64,000 nt of DNA from Nitrosospira multiformis (GTDB lineage Bacteria; Pseudomonadota; Gammaproteobacteria; Burkholderiales; Nitrosomonadaceae), in contig NZ_FOCT01000005.1 in the NCBI RefSeq assembly GCF_900110185.1, positions 1 through 64,000 of the forward strand, written 5' to 3'. The translations under genes were made by a program, and so were the position numbers. The number at the start of each line of letters is the position of its first letter. The stretch's first letter is position 1. Positions 16,611 through 25,946 of the stretch are shown here, in pieces. Under the pieces are notes generated by a model that did not search any database, was not told where the DNA came from, and saw only the letters and a program-made list of their open reading frames with translations.

Positions 16611-17332
16611 GATGTCTCCCGCATCGGAAGAACCATAACTTCGGGAATCACCGTCTCGTCGGGTTGTGTCAGGACAAAGTGCACGGTATCCGCCACGTTT
16701 TTTGGATCCTGGAGAACGTTTGGATCGGTATCGGGGAACCTGTCCATGATAAAAGGCGTGCGCATTCCGCCTGCTATTACCGCAGTGACCTTGATATTAT
16801 CCCGGCGTCCTTCCGCGTGCAGTGCGTGGCTGAAACCGAGCAGGCCCCATTTGCTCGCATGGTAGGCACTTGCCTCCGTCCAGACACGCTTCGCGGCTGT
16901 CGAGGCAATGTTGACGATATGACCCTTGCCCTGACGCTTGAGAAGCGGATAGACAGTTTTCGACAACAGGAAGGGACCGCATAAATTGACGTCCACCACC
17001 CGGTCCCAATCGGTCACGCTTAAATCTTCAATCCCCAGTGTCATGTCAGTACCGGCGTTGTTGATCAGGATGTCGATGCGGCCATGCTCGGCCATGATGT
17101 CATCGACAGTCTGCCGAATATCCTCCGCGTTGCGTACATCCAGCATGAATGGATAAGCCGTGCCGCCCCCATCGTTAATGGCCTGGGCCACGTTTTTCAC
17201 CTTGTCTTCCTTGATATCGCAGGCGCAGACGACTGCTCCTGCCGCGCCGAGCGTGTTTGCGATCGCCTCGCCTAACCCCTGGCCTGCGCCAGTTACAATA
17301 ACGACTTTGTCAGTCACACTTTGTTGATTCAT
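16601..17332 (-). CDS. Short-chain dehydrogenase/reductase (classical SDR)
   Basis: 243 residues with all classical SDR landmarks: TGAGQGLG cofactor loop (14-21), NNAG (91-94), catalytic Ser144 (NIAST), Tyr157 and Lys161 (YHASK). NAD(P)H-dependent oxidoreductase acting on a small carbonyl or sugar substrate in the cytoplasm. It lies between the GT4-GmhA fusion (23-base overlap) and gmhB (10-base overlap), so it probably serves the same pathway, for example altering a heptose or heptose nucleotide. It is not HldD, which is an extended SDR of about 330 residues. A GAGGA precedes the ATG. Exact substrate unknown. Confidence 0.88.
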   Translation of the reverse strand: MNQQSVTDKVVIVTGAGQGLGEAIANTLGAAGAVVCACDIKEDKVKNVAQAINDGGGTAYPFMLDVRNAEDIRQTVDDIMAEHGRIDILINNAGTDMTLGIEDLSVTDWDRVVDVNLCGPFLLSKTVYPLLKRQGKGHIVNIASTAAKRVWTEASAYHASKWGLLGFSHALHAEGRRDNIKVTAVIAGGMRTPFIMDRFPDTDPNVLQDPKNVADTVHFVLTQPDETVIPEVMVLPMRETSWP

Positions 17333-19262
17333 GCTTGATTTTCCTCTTATTAACGTTTTTAGCCATTTCCTGGACCTGAAAGTGCTTTATTGACCACTCT
17401 TCCGTTATCTGAACGGTATTCAGGTCGTCCACCACGATTTGCTGCTCGATAAGATGGCTCAGCACATGGAGAACAAGCAGTTGTACTTCCTGGATGCGTG
17501 AAGTTTCGTTTGACGGAACGATGATGCCGACATCAGTCAGTTCGCTGGCAGGACCGCCCTCCTTGCCGAGCAGGCCGATGCAGAACATCTCGCGCCGGCG
17601 CGCAGTCCGGAGCGCCTTGACCAGGTTGACTGACTGCCCGCTCGAGCTGATGACAACCAGAACATCTCCCGGCTGCCCATGTGCTTCGACCTGTCTGGCA
17701 AACACATCGTCAAATGTATAGTCGTTCGACCAGGCGGTCACAAAGGCGGTATCGGCAGTGAGTGCCATTGCGGGCAAGCCGCGACGACCGTTCGCCTCGA
17801 ACCGCCCCATGAGTTCGGCTGCAAAGTGCTGCGCTTCGGCGGCACTCCCGCCATTGCCGCAAACCAATACCTTTCCGCCGCGTGCCAACGACCGGTAAAT
17901 AGCCTGGGCCGAATCGAGGATGGCAAGGCGGATTTTCCGCCTGGACTTTTCAATAGTCTCTATTAATGACCCGAAGGAGTCGTCGATGTAGGACAAGGAA
18001 TCTTCTTCGTCATCCGCCCGCAGCGGGCTCTGGGTTGCAATCCGCTCGTACATGTTGGCCGTGAGATGCGTTGCCTTCATCCAGGTGTAATTCTGATTGA
18101 CATGGCGGATGGCGTTTTCCTTGAAATACGTCATGAGCTTGTTGCTGCTCAAAAGCTCTATGATGCGGCGGCCAAGCGATGCGGGGTCGTTAGGTGGCAC
18201 GAGAAAGCCCGTCCTGCCATCCATGACGGTGGATTTAATGCCCCCCACATTTGAACCGATCACGGGCGTCCCGCAGGCCATTGCTTCAAGCGGGGTGATC
18301 CCGAACGGTTCATACCAGGGCGTGGTCGTGAATACGTCGCACGCGCTATAGTAGTAATGCAACATGTCGCGCGGGCGGCGCCCGACAAACGTCACAAGAT
18401 CGCCCGCACCCTCTGTTTCAGCCAGTTTTTGCAGGCGACCGATTTCAGGCGTTGTTTTTGGATCGGGCTCATCCGACTCCCCGCCCACTATCAGGAGACG
18501 TGCTTCGAAGTTATGCTCGCGCCGCATGTAGCCCAGCGCTTTTATGACGTTATCGACACCTTTTCGCCGCACCATGCGCCCCAGTTGCAGGATGATCTTT
18601 TCCTTGGGATCGAGTTTCAGTGCCATGCGCGCGAACAGCTTGTCGAGAGGATAGATCTCATCCGGTCTGAATCCGTTTGGAATAACCGTTATTTTTCCCG
18701 GATCAGCTTCATAGAGATTGACCAGGTCATCGCGATCCTGCGGGCACAAGGCGACAATCTGGTCTGCTTCTGTTATCACCCTTTCTTCGATGGCAAAACC
18801 CTCGTCCGGGAACCAGTCATTCCCCCCCTGGTGAAGCCTCCGCACTTTTGCAAGAGCGTGAAAGGTAACGATGAAAGGAATACCCAGTTTTCGCTTGATA
18901 TCCGCCGCCACCAGCCCGGACATGAAGAAATGGGCGTGAACGAGCTTGTAGCGATTGTTTTCTGCCTTGATAAACCGCAGGATGTCCCGCGTGAAGGCAG
19001 GCATATAAGGCAGCAGCTTTTCCTTGGGAATGAACGTGACGGGCCCGGCTTCCACATGGACGATGCGTATGCCATCCCGCCAGTTGAGGATTTTTGGAAC
19101 ACGACGGTCATCCCAGCGGGTAAAGACGTCAATTTCGTAGCCGAGGGCGGCAAGATGCCGGGCCAGTTCGGCTACCGCGATATTTTGTCCGCCGGTGTCC
19201 GTACCCCCTATTGCCGCGATGGGTGAAGCGTGTTCACTGATGAGGGCAATTCTCTTCTTCAT
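17310..19262 (-). CDS. Fusion: GT4 glycosyltransferase + GmhA-like SIS isomerase domain
   Basis: 650 residues in two domains. Residues 1-410 are a GT4 transferase: GGTDTGGQNIAVAELARHLA (donor loop), IPNGFRPDEIY, LQLGRMVRRKGVD and the E-x7-E element at EPFGITPLEAM (Glu318, Glu326). Residues 435-615 are a SIS domain of the GmhA/DiaA type: VCGNGGSAAEAQHFAAELMG (468-486), NDYTFDDVFARQVEA, ISSSGQS (538-544) and TSRIQEVQLLVLH. GmhA converts sedoheptulose 7-phosphate to heptose 7-phosphate. His479 and Glu483 match E. coli GmhA His61/Glu65, but the position of catalytic His180 appears to be Gln594. A strong GGGGAGG precedes the ATG. It heads the leftward heptose operon. The fusion is unusual; isomerase activity is therefore uncertain. 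Confidence 0.9.
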   Translation of the reverse strand: MKKRIALISEHASPIAAIGGTDTGGQNIAVAELARHLAALGYEIDVFTRWDDRRVPKILNWRDGIRIVHVEAGPVTFIPKEKLLPYMPAFTRDILRFIKAENNRYKLVHAHFFMSGLVAADIKRKLGIPFIVTFHALAKVRRLHQGGNDWFPDEGFAIEERVITEADQIVALCPQDRDDLVNLYEADPGKITVIPNGFRPDEIYPLDKLFARMALKLDPKEKIILQLGRMVRRKGVDNVIKALGYMRREHNFEARLLIVGGESDEPDPKTTPEIGRLQKLAETEGAGDLVTFVGRRPRDMLHYYYSACDVFTTTPWYEPFGITPLEAMACGTPVIGSNVGGIKSTVMDGRTGFLVPPNDPASLGRRIIELLSSNKLMTYFKENAIRHVNQNYTWMKATHLTANMYERIATQSPLRADDEEDSLSYIDDSFGSLIETIEKSRRKIRLAILDSAQAIYRSLARGGKVLVCGNGGSAAEAQHFAAELMGRFEANGRRGLPAMALTADTAFVTAWSNDYTFDDVFARQVEAHGQPGDVLVVISSSGQSVNLVKALRTARRREMFCIGLLGKEGGPASELTDVGIIVPSNETSRIQEVQLLVLHVLSHLIEQQIVVDDLNTVQITEEWSIKHFQVQEMAKNVNKRKIKHESTKCD

Positions 19263-19747
19263 ACTCCTCCCCTTTCATTGAAGCCGGTCGCGAAGCACCT
19301 GCCGGTAAGGAAACAGAAGAGGGCGCAAGCGAGAGCACTTCCTGTTTCTACAGGCCGACGTCTGCAAGTCCAGCCAGAGTATGTCGGATGCCGCAGCGAT
19401 CGAGGACTACGAGATTTTCAATGGAGACACAACTGCACTCCAATGCAGTCTATCCCTTTGATCCCAGATCAATCACCGACTCGAATTAGAGCAGAACCCG
19501 AATTTTAAGAACGAAAATACGTTCCCTCTGTTCGGTACCACACTCATGCTGAGCGGTGAGGCTTTTCCGGTGGAAGCCTGCTCAGGCCAGGCGAAATGGT
19601 GATGCGTTATTCTCCGGGCTTTCCGGTGCGGGCATCTGCAACTGAAGAATAAGCAGGAAGGGTATTCTTATGACGCGGATACGAGGTTTGTTCATCCGGG
19701 AATCTGATTGATTCCCGGCCTTTTTCGCGCACTCGGCACGGATTCAA
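19263..19747. other. Intergenic region between the heptose operon and tamB
   Basis: 485 bases without a convincing gene. It should hold the promoter of the leftward heptose operon near its left end, just upstream of 19262, and the 3' end of the tamA-tamB transcript near its right end. A perfect hairpin (19696-19718) with a T-run is annotated separately. A short inverted repeat ACTGCA/TGCAGT occurs at 19432-19449. Confidence 0.4.
19696..19725 (+). terminator. Hairpin with T-run beside the end of tamB
   Basis: Nine-base perfect stem CCGGGAATC / GATTCCCGG with loop TGATT, followed on the plus strand by CC and five Ts. As an intrinsic terminator it works best for rightward transcription, so it would block antisense entry into tamB. 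It may also end the leftward tamB transcript less efficiently, since an A-run precedes the stem on that strand. Confidence 0.5.
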
Positions 19748-22700
19748 TCAATCGAAACTGAGCGAATAAAGCACATCGATCGCATTATCCATTCCCGCAC
19801 GGGCAACTAACGTGATCTTGGGAGTTAGCGCATAGGTGAGCTTCGTCACACCCGCCGCCGCGGCAAGGCCTTGTTCGTAGCTGATGTAAGCCTCCTTCGA
19901 CAGGCGCTTGCCGATCGTGCCGATTTGTCCGGTCAATGGATCGCTTCCCGCCTGCCGGATCGATAGCTCGTCTACTCCCAGTGCCCGGGTTATTTTATCG
20001 GTCACACCGCCGGACTGCCCTCCGAGAATGGAGCCGGCCGCGGCAAGCAATAATGAGGCGTCTGCCTTGCCTCCCGGAGCCCGCCCCAGCGTAATCCACG
20101 AGAGTTTCTCCAGATCGGACACGGCCGGCGTCGACACCAGCCGTATGACGGGATGACGCACGCTGCCAGTCACTTCCACTCCTGCCACCACTGCCAACCC
20201 CTTGCGCACTGCACGCACGTTCAGTGCCGGATCGTCGATCGAACCCTGAAAGCTCACGATGCCTCGCTCCACAGTCAGGTCCTGCCCATAGGCCTCGAAT
20301 TTCGTATCCTGAGCGGTAATGGTGCCGACAGTACGGAGCTTCTGTCCAGGCTCGCCCCTCAAATGCAATTGTCCGGCAAGCCTGCCTTCCAGCCCCGAGG
20401 CATGAATGTAGAACCGCTCGCCCAGATCGAGGGTAGCTTCAACATCGATACGCAATCCCCTGCGCTCGGATTGCGGTCCATCCGGCGCGTCCCGGCCGAT
20501 GATAATCACGTCATCGGGCAAATGAGGACGACCTGCGGTAGGCTGCGCCAGCAGGCCTGCATTCGCCATGAGATTCCCTTTGAGGGTGAGCATATTGTGT
20601 TCCAGCGTGGCATTACCGCTTCCCGAAGCAATAATCCAGCGATCGGGCCGTTGAGCCAACGGAACAAGATTGGCGGTAATTTCGACACTGCCGCGCTCCC
20701 CGGTAAAATCCATGACTCCCGACGCCCGCAAAGTACCCGGTCCTTTTGCGAGTTCCAGGTGCCGTAACAGAGGGTCCTGCGGAGGGGATTGATGCGGTGA
20801 CGAGAAATTCAGGATGTCCATGTGAAGGGATTTCTCGTCAAAATGCGCGGCGAGCTTTCCCTGTTCAAGCCGCACGCCATGCTCCAGCGAGGCAACCGCA
20901 AGATTATCTCCCTGTATCTTTCCTTCCAGACGCGGCTTGCCAAACGTCCCGATCACATCTGCCTGCAATGCGACTGCACCGCCGGTTTTGATGCTGTCGT
21001 CAATAGCGGGACCCGCCCAGGAAATATCCTGCATATTGACAAAGAGGTGCCCGGAGAGGGCAGCATCCTGCAAAATCGTCCAGTGCATCCCGGACTCTAC
21101 TGATTTTGCCAGCGGCATGGAGACAAGAGCGTTCGCCTCGCCCAATCGCTTGCCTCTTGCAGTGAGTTCTGCGGTCAGTTGGCCCTCTGTGGCCCGGCCG
21201 GACAATCTGAGGATTTGCAGACCCAGCGGTAGCGGCGGCTCGTCCGGCAATATCCAGTCGCCACCCTCGCGTTCGATGTCAATAAAACCTTTCAGTTGGC
21301 TACCGGCTGAAATATCCCATTCTCCGTGTAGCCGGAGAGCTTCATAAGCTGCTCCCCGATCGGCTTCATACCGCCTGCGCTCGTCCGCACCTGCGTTTTC
21401 ATTTGCCCCTGCAGTCTTTACGGTCTTCGCTGCCGCCACAGCCTCCGCAGCCCCCTCCGACTTTTTCCCTCCAGCCCCGGGACGCAGCCCAATCCCCGAA
21501 AAATGCCCCTTTGTGCTCCACCTTTCAGGGCTCCAATCGATTTCACGAATCTGCACTGCGCCTCCCGCGATGCCGATATTCGATAAACCGAGTGATGCGT
21601 GGCTGGAGCCGATTCGCACGGGAGAGGCATTTTTGAGGCTAAATGGAACTCGACCGGACCCGGACAACTCCACCAGTTCCCCCGCCCACTCGGCATCCGG
21701 CCACTGCCCCATCTTGGTGAGACCCCCTCTGCCCCGGAGGAACAGGCTCTGATCATCGACCAGTTGGACAGAGACCTGGATCTCGTGTTGTGAAGTACTA
21801 CCCCCCACTTCCACACTGAGTTGTTGCAGGCGGGGATTTGCCTGGAGCCGGTAGTCCGCAGCCAGGATCTTTAACGTGATCGCATCGCCGTGCAGCTTGC
21901 CATCGGCAGTGAAATTATCCAGATAATGCTCATTCGGGAGCTTGATACCCTTTCCCGTGGCGTAAAAGCTTATATCCGCCAATTCAAGCGGCTTCTCGAT
22001 AAAACTGGCGGAACTGCTCCCCATTATTGCCTTCGCCATCAGTGAGCCTGCAAGTCCGTAGCCGATTTGCGCCAGCGCAGGCGCGTTCAATTCAAGCTGT
22101 AGTTGATCACCTGGACGCCCGTAACCGCCATGCGCCAGAAGCCGGTTCGTGCCGAAGTTTAACTCGATTCCCCCTTTAGCCCGGCTGAGCCCTGCAAACT
22201 CGATGCGGCCATTGCCTGATACCGGTTGTTCCGCTACGTGACTGTTGGCGATTGCAAACTGAGCCGTACCCGCCGGTTCTGAAACTTTTCGGGAAGATTC
22301 GCGTGTTCCGGTTGAACCCAGTTCGCCTGTCAGTTTGAGTGTCGCGTTGAGATCGGTTCGAGGCCCCTGTAAAAACGCAGAAATATCGAAGCGCCGCAAG
22401 CTGCCCGCCAGGTCAAACTCCCGCTGCCCGTTCAACTCCATCCTGGCTTGACCGGTGAACAGGGATTGCCCATGGTTGAGGCGCACTTTTTCCAGTGTCA
22501 GCACATCGTCCGCCAGTGTCATATGAACACTCGCACTCAGCTTCCGATCATGAAGCGCCAATATTCCCTGCTGCCTCTTCACATCGGCACTGAGTCTCAG
22601 CGATCCACTGACATTCGTGGGGCGTATGCGCGTATCCAGCCTGGCCATGTTAACCTGCAGGACGCGCAAATCCGCCGATCCGCTTGCCTCCGTGAGTTGC

Positions 22701-23803
22701 CATACGACATCACCCATGATCGATCCGCCGCCTGGCAGCAGCAGTTTCAAGTCATGAAGCTGGAGCAATTCCGCTGACAACACAGGCTCCGCGCGCGCCT
22801 CGAGCACCGGGAGACCGCCCGCATCCAGGGCGGCAGGCTTGCTGTTTTTAACGGTCAGGGTACCTTCGAGTTGGCCCGCCATTTTTTCATTCAAATCCGC
22901 CTGCAAATCAAGCTTGGCCTGAGGCGCCGTAGCGGAAAAAACATGAGGATCCAGACCGCTCAGTGACAACCGCAGGCCCCCCACCACAAACGGGGCAAAG
23001 GGACGCAATTGCGCGTCTCCCTCCCCTGACAGCCCGGCGCCCTGCCCCTCGATTTTCACGTCGATCTGTGCCAGATCGCCGCCAAGGGTGGCAGAAATGC
23101 GTGCTTCCGATTTCTCCGTCGACGTACCGGCTGGTTGTTGCACTTTGGGAACGGCAATTCCTGCCAGGGTTACGTGACCTTCCAGGGGAAAAGGCTTCTC
23201 GCCTTTCAGTTCGGCTGATGCAGTGAGGCGGCCATAGTCGAGCATGACGCGCAGTTCAGGAATCTGATGAACGTGTCCATCACTTGTCAATTTCGTGGCA
23301 AGGTCCAGTGCCCGAAAAACCGGAAGGCCCCCTTTTTCGCGCATCACACGGAGGACGCCGATCTCGAACTTGCGCACATCCAGCGACAAGGGCAGTTCCA
23401 GATTATCCGGCTGTGTTGCCGGTTCCGGAGAAGGGAGTGAAACCACTTCCACTTCCCCCGCTGTCAAGGCGATGATCTTGAGTTGGCCCGACCGTAATGC
23501 ACCGGGTTCCCAATCCAGTTGCACCTCCCGTGCGACGATAAGCAGGTTTTCCCCGGAAAAGCGCATGCGCCGGACGCTGACGGATCGGGACAGTTTTCCT
23601 TCCAACCCTTCAAAAGAAATGCTATCCGCGCTCAGGCGAGACAGGGCCGACCCGAGCCAGACGAGGCCCGAGTTGCTTGTGGCCAGCCAGAGGGCGGAGC
23701 CTGCGACCGCGAGGATGATGAAGATCGCCGCCAGCAACATCCATTGCCACCAGCGGAAGCTAGGGAACGCATGCTGGATTCGCTGTTCGCTTGCAGGCTT
23801 CAT
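19748..23803 (-). CDS. tamB: TamB, inner-membrane subunit of the translocation and assembly module
   Basis: 1351 residues, somewhat longer than E. coli TamB (~1259). One N-terminal transmembrane anchor (WWQWMLLAAIFIILAVAGSA, about residues 18-40) is followed by a very long periplasmic region rich in alternating hydrophobic beta-strands, as in AsmA-like lipid-transport bridges. The C-terminal DUF490 domain is clear: TAQDTKFEAYGQDLTVERGI, RPVIRLVSTPAVSDLEKLSW, LGRAPGG and ISYEQGLAAAAGVTKLTYAL. TamB spans the periplasm and works with TamA in inserting outer-membrane proteins and moving phospholipid to the outer membrane. An Ala/Lys/Glu-rich low-complexity stretch (EAVAAAKTVKTAGANENAGA) interrupts the middle. 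tamA lies six bases upstream. Confidence 0.93.
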   Translation of the reverse strand: MKPASEQRIQHAFPSFRWWQWMLLAAIFIILAVAGSALWLATSNSGLVWLGSALSRLSADSISFEGLEGKLSRSVSVRRMRFSGENLLIVAREVQLDWEPGALRSGQLKIIALTAGEVEVVSLPSPEPATQPDNLELPLSLDVRKFEIGVLRVMREKGGLPVFRALDLATKLTSDGHVHQIPELRVMLDYGRLTASAELKGEKPFPLEGHVTLAGIAVPKVQQPAGTSTEKSEARISATLGGDLAQIDVKIEGQGAGLSGEGDAQLRPFAPFVVGGLRLSLSGLDPHVFSATAPQAKLDLQADLNEKMAGQLEGTLTVKNSKPAALDAGGLPVLEARAEPVLSAELLQLHDLKLLLPGGGSIMGDVVWQLTEASGSADLRVLQVNMARLDTRIRPTNVSGSLRLSADVKRQQGILALHDRKLSASVHMTLADDVLTLEKVRLNHGQSLFTGQARMELNGQREFDLAGSLRRFDISAFLQGPRTDLNATLKLTGELGSTGTRESSRKVSEPAGTAQFAIANSHVAEQPVSGNGRIEFAGLSRAKGGIELNFGTNRLLAHGGYGRPGDQLQLELNAPALAQIGYGLAGSLMAKAIMGSSSASFIEKPLELADISFYATGKGIKLPNEHYLDNFTADGKLHGDAITLKILAADYRLQANPRLQQLSVEVGGSTSQHEIQVSVQLVDDQSLFLRGRGGLTKMGQWPDAEWAGELVELSGSGRVPFSLKNASPVRIGSSHASLGLSNIGIAGGAVQIREIDWSPERWSTKGHFSGIGLRPGAGGKKSEGAAEAVAAAKTVKTAGANENAGADERRRYEADRGAAYEALRLHGEWDISAGSQLKGFIDIEREGGDWILPDEPPLPLGLQILRLSGRATEGQLTAELTARGKRLGEANALVSMPLAKSVESGMHWTILQDAALSGHLFVNMQDISWAGPAIDDSIKTGGAVALQADVIGTFGKPRLEGKIQGDNLAVASLEHGVRLEQGKLAAHFDEKSLHMDILNFSSPHQSPPQDPLLRHLELAKGPGTLRASGVMDFTGERGSVEITANLVPLAQRPDRWIIASGSGNATLEHNMLTLKGNLMANAGLLAQPTAGRPHLPDDVIIIGRDAPDGPQSERRGLRIDVEATLDLGERFYIHASGLEGRLAGQLHLRGEPGQKLRTVGTITAQDTKFEAYGQDLTVERGIVSFQGSIDDPALNVRAVRKGLAVVAGVEVTGSVRHPVIRLVSTPAVSDLEKLSWITLGRAPGGKADASLLLAAAGSILGGQSGGVTDKITRALGVDELSIRQAGSDPLTGQIGTIGKRLSKEAYISYEQGLAAAAGVTKLTYALTPKITLVARAGMDNAIDVLYSLSFD

Positions 23804-23809
23804 GCGCTG

Positions 23810-25702
23810 TCAGAACGCCACGGCAATCGAAAAATGAAAGCGGAATTTTCCGTCCCGCTGCCCGCGAGCAACATCCACCGCCAGTGGCCCCACAGGACTA
23901 CGCCAGCGTATCCCTCCACCGTATCCGACAGCCGGATTCAGCCCACCTATGGTATCGGCTGCATCCCCCACATCGGTAAAGATGGCAGCACCCCAATTAC
24001 GCGTAAGCCAGTGATTATATTCAATCGATCCTGTGAACATTACCCTGCCTCCGACCACGGCACTGCCTTCCCGCACGCCTAAACGCTGAAAAGCGTAGCC
24101 GCGAACAGATTGAATACCGCCCGCTCTAAAGAGATATTCCTGGGGAATGCCGAAGCGTGAAGGGGCAAAGGTGTACCCCAGCTCGCCCCGCAGTAACAAC
24201 ACGTCACGCTTGCCCACCGGATACCAGAATTGATGTCTTGCATAGGTCCGCAAGAAGTCCTGATCGGACAGCAATTCCCGCTTGCCACCTCCGATGCGCA
24301 ATTCCGAAACACTGCCATCCCTGGGGAATAACGGGTTGTCCACAGAACGATAGCGCAGATAGCCATCCAGCACCAAGGTCTGGTTGATCTGCTCCAGGCC
24401 TCCTTCCGGCTCCCGGTTTTCCCGCTGCCAGTTCAACGAAAGTCTTGTTTCAGTCTTGTCTAAGAGCTGGTTGCGGCTGACGCCGACTTTCTGACGTATG
24501 GTTTCCAGTTGCTGGATGAAAGTTCTATCCGCCGACGCCCCCAAGGAAAACCATGTTCCCGACGCATCCGCCACGCTGTCGATTGAGCTCGTCAAGCTCT
24601 GGCGTTTCTGCTCGATACGCAATCCACTATTTAGTCTCAATGCGCTATTCAGCAAATCGTTATTCGTGTAAGTGACCTCGCCACGCGCACCCGTATTGGA
24701 ACTGTAACCTGCGCCGAACCCTACCCTCTTCGACTTCGCCTCTGATAGCACTACCTCTACCGGCGCCGCCTGATGCGTTGCTTCGTCAGGTTGAATATTG
24801 ACAGCCGCGGAACTGAATTGAGGCAGATTCTGCAATTTCGTCTGGAAGGAGAGTAATTGATCACGGCGATAAAGGTCCCCCGGTTTAAATGGGGCAAGGC
24901 CGCTTATGAGTGAGGGTTCATAGCGATTAAGCCCTTTTATGTCGAGATCGCCAAAGCGGAATGCCGGCCCGGAGTTCACTATCACCATTAATCGCGCCTC
25001 CGAAGAATCAGGATCTATCTCCGCCTTGCTTTCCTCGATCTGCGCTGCGACATAATCCTCTCCTGCGACATTGGATAGCAATACCGATTTGGCCTCTTCC
25101 CAGGCAGGGGAGCGAAAGGGCTGGCCTTCCTTGAGGGACCAGGCAGATCGGAGCTTTTCAATCCGTGCGCCCCGTCCAGGTTCATCAACACTCAGATCTC
25201 CCTTGAACTCGATATGCACCCCGACAACCATTGTCCGCGGTCCCGGCGCGACTTCCAATTGCGGTATCTCGCCGGGTGTGGAGAGATGCAATGTTATCCT
25301 GGGCATGAAATAACCCTCGGTGGCGAGCAATTCGCTGATTTCGCGCTGGGCGCGCCGCATGAAAGTGGCGCGTGCGGTTTCGTCTTCCAGAGCCTCTGTC
25401 GGCAGACGGAAATGTGTTTTCAGCAGATCCGCCACGGGCTCCGGAGCGGAAAGTCCGATGGAGGGGGGCGGAGCATCGTCTCCGAAGAGACCCCCGAAAA
25501 GACCCGCTTCGACCGTGCCGTTACTCAGCATGAGCAAAATGATCACCCCGAGGTAAAGACACGCTTTATCCGCCAGAAGAGAAAACAAGAATTTCAAGAC
25601 GGGCAAATGCAAGAAGGGCTGTATAAACACTACTGGAAGCCCGCAAATGAAAGGCAGGCTTTGCATGTAAGCCTGCGGAATAAGGTAAATCTTTGTCCCC
25701 AC
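23810..25702 (-). CDS. tamA: TamA, outer-membrane Omp85-family subunit
   Basis: Up to 630 residues. A hydrophobic N-terminus (LGVIILLMLSNGTVEAGLFG) acts as signal peptide; POTRA domains follow, with EISELLATEGYFMPRITLHL and DLDIKGLNRYEPSLISGL as recognisable POTRA strands; the C-terminal ~280 residues form the 16-strand barrel. Diagnostic Omp85 motifs are FRAGGIQSVRGYAFQRLG (the loop-6 VRGY motif) and a final aromatic RFHFSIAVAF. It sits in the outer membrane and partners with TamB. The annotated start is a GTG far upstream of the signal peptide; a start nearer residue 37 or 13 is equally possible. Divergent from ftsH by a 244-base gap that should contain both promoters. Confidence 0.92.
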   Translation of the reverse strand: MGTKIYLIPQAYMQSLPFICGLPVVFIQPFLHLPVLKFLFSLLADKACLYLGVIILLMLSNGTVEAGLFGGLFGDDAPPPSIGLSAPEPVADLLKTHFRLPTEALEDETARATFMRRAQREISELLATEGYFMPRITLHLSTPGEIPQLEVAPGPRTMVVGVHIEFKGDLSVDEPGRGARIEKLRSAWSLKEGQPFRSPAWEEAKSVLLSNVAGEDYVAAQIEESKAEIDPDSSEARLMVIVNSGPAFRFGDLDIKGLNRYEPSLISGLAPFKPGDLYRRDQLLSFQTKLQNLPQFSSAAVNIQPDEATHQAAPVEVVLSEAKSKRVGFGAGYSSNTGARGEVTYTNNDLLNSALRLNSGLRIEQKRQSLTSSIDSVADASGTWFSLGASADRTFIQQLETIRQKVGVSRNQLLDKTETRLSLNWQRENREPEGGLEQINQTLVLDGYLRYRSVDNPLFPRDGSVSELRIGGGKRELLSDQDFLRTYARHQFWYPVGKRDVLLLRGELGYTFAPSRFGIPQEYLFRAGGIQSVRGYAFQRLGVREGSAVVGGRVMFTGSIEYNHWLTRNWGAAIFTDVGDAADTIGGLNPAVGYGGGIRWRSPVGPLAVDVARGQRDGKFRFHFSIAVAF

Positions 25703-25946
25703 AGGCGGACCGTCAGAATCAAAGAATAGCAGACCAGCGATATAAGCAATTTTCCTGAGTAAAGCGCATGCGACCCGGTCGCGTCAAGCCTTTGTTTGGC
25801 AAGCTCTCTCCTCCCATAGTCTACACAACCTGCGGTCTATCCAACCTGCGCGCGGCGCTTTGCGCTATAGCCTCCGTATACTATGCTGAACAAAGTCAGG
25901 CATTTGACTGTCTACTAATATAACAGTACGAGAGCAAGGATATCTG

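Noticed and set aside
18357-19226. 289-codon plus-strand frame opposite the GT4-GmhA fusion
   Set aside because: Shadow of a well-supported gene; composition rich in Cys/His/Gln and no domain.
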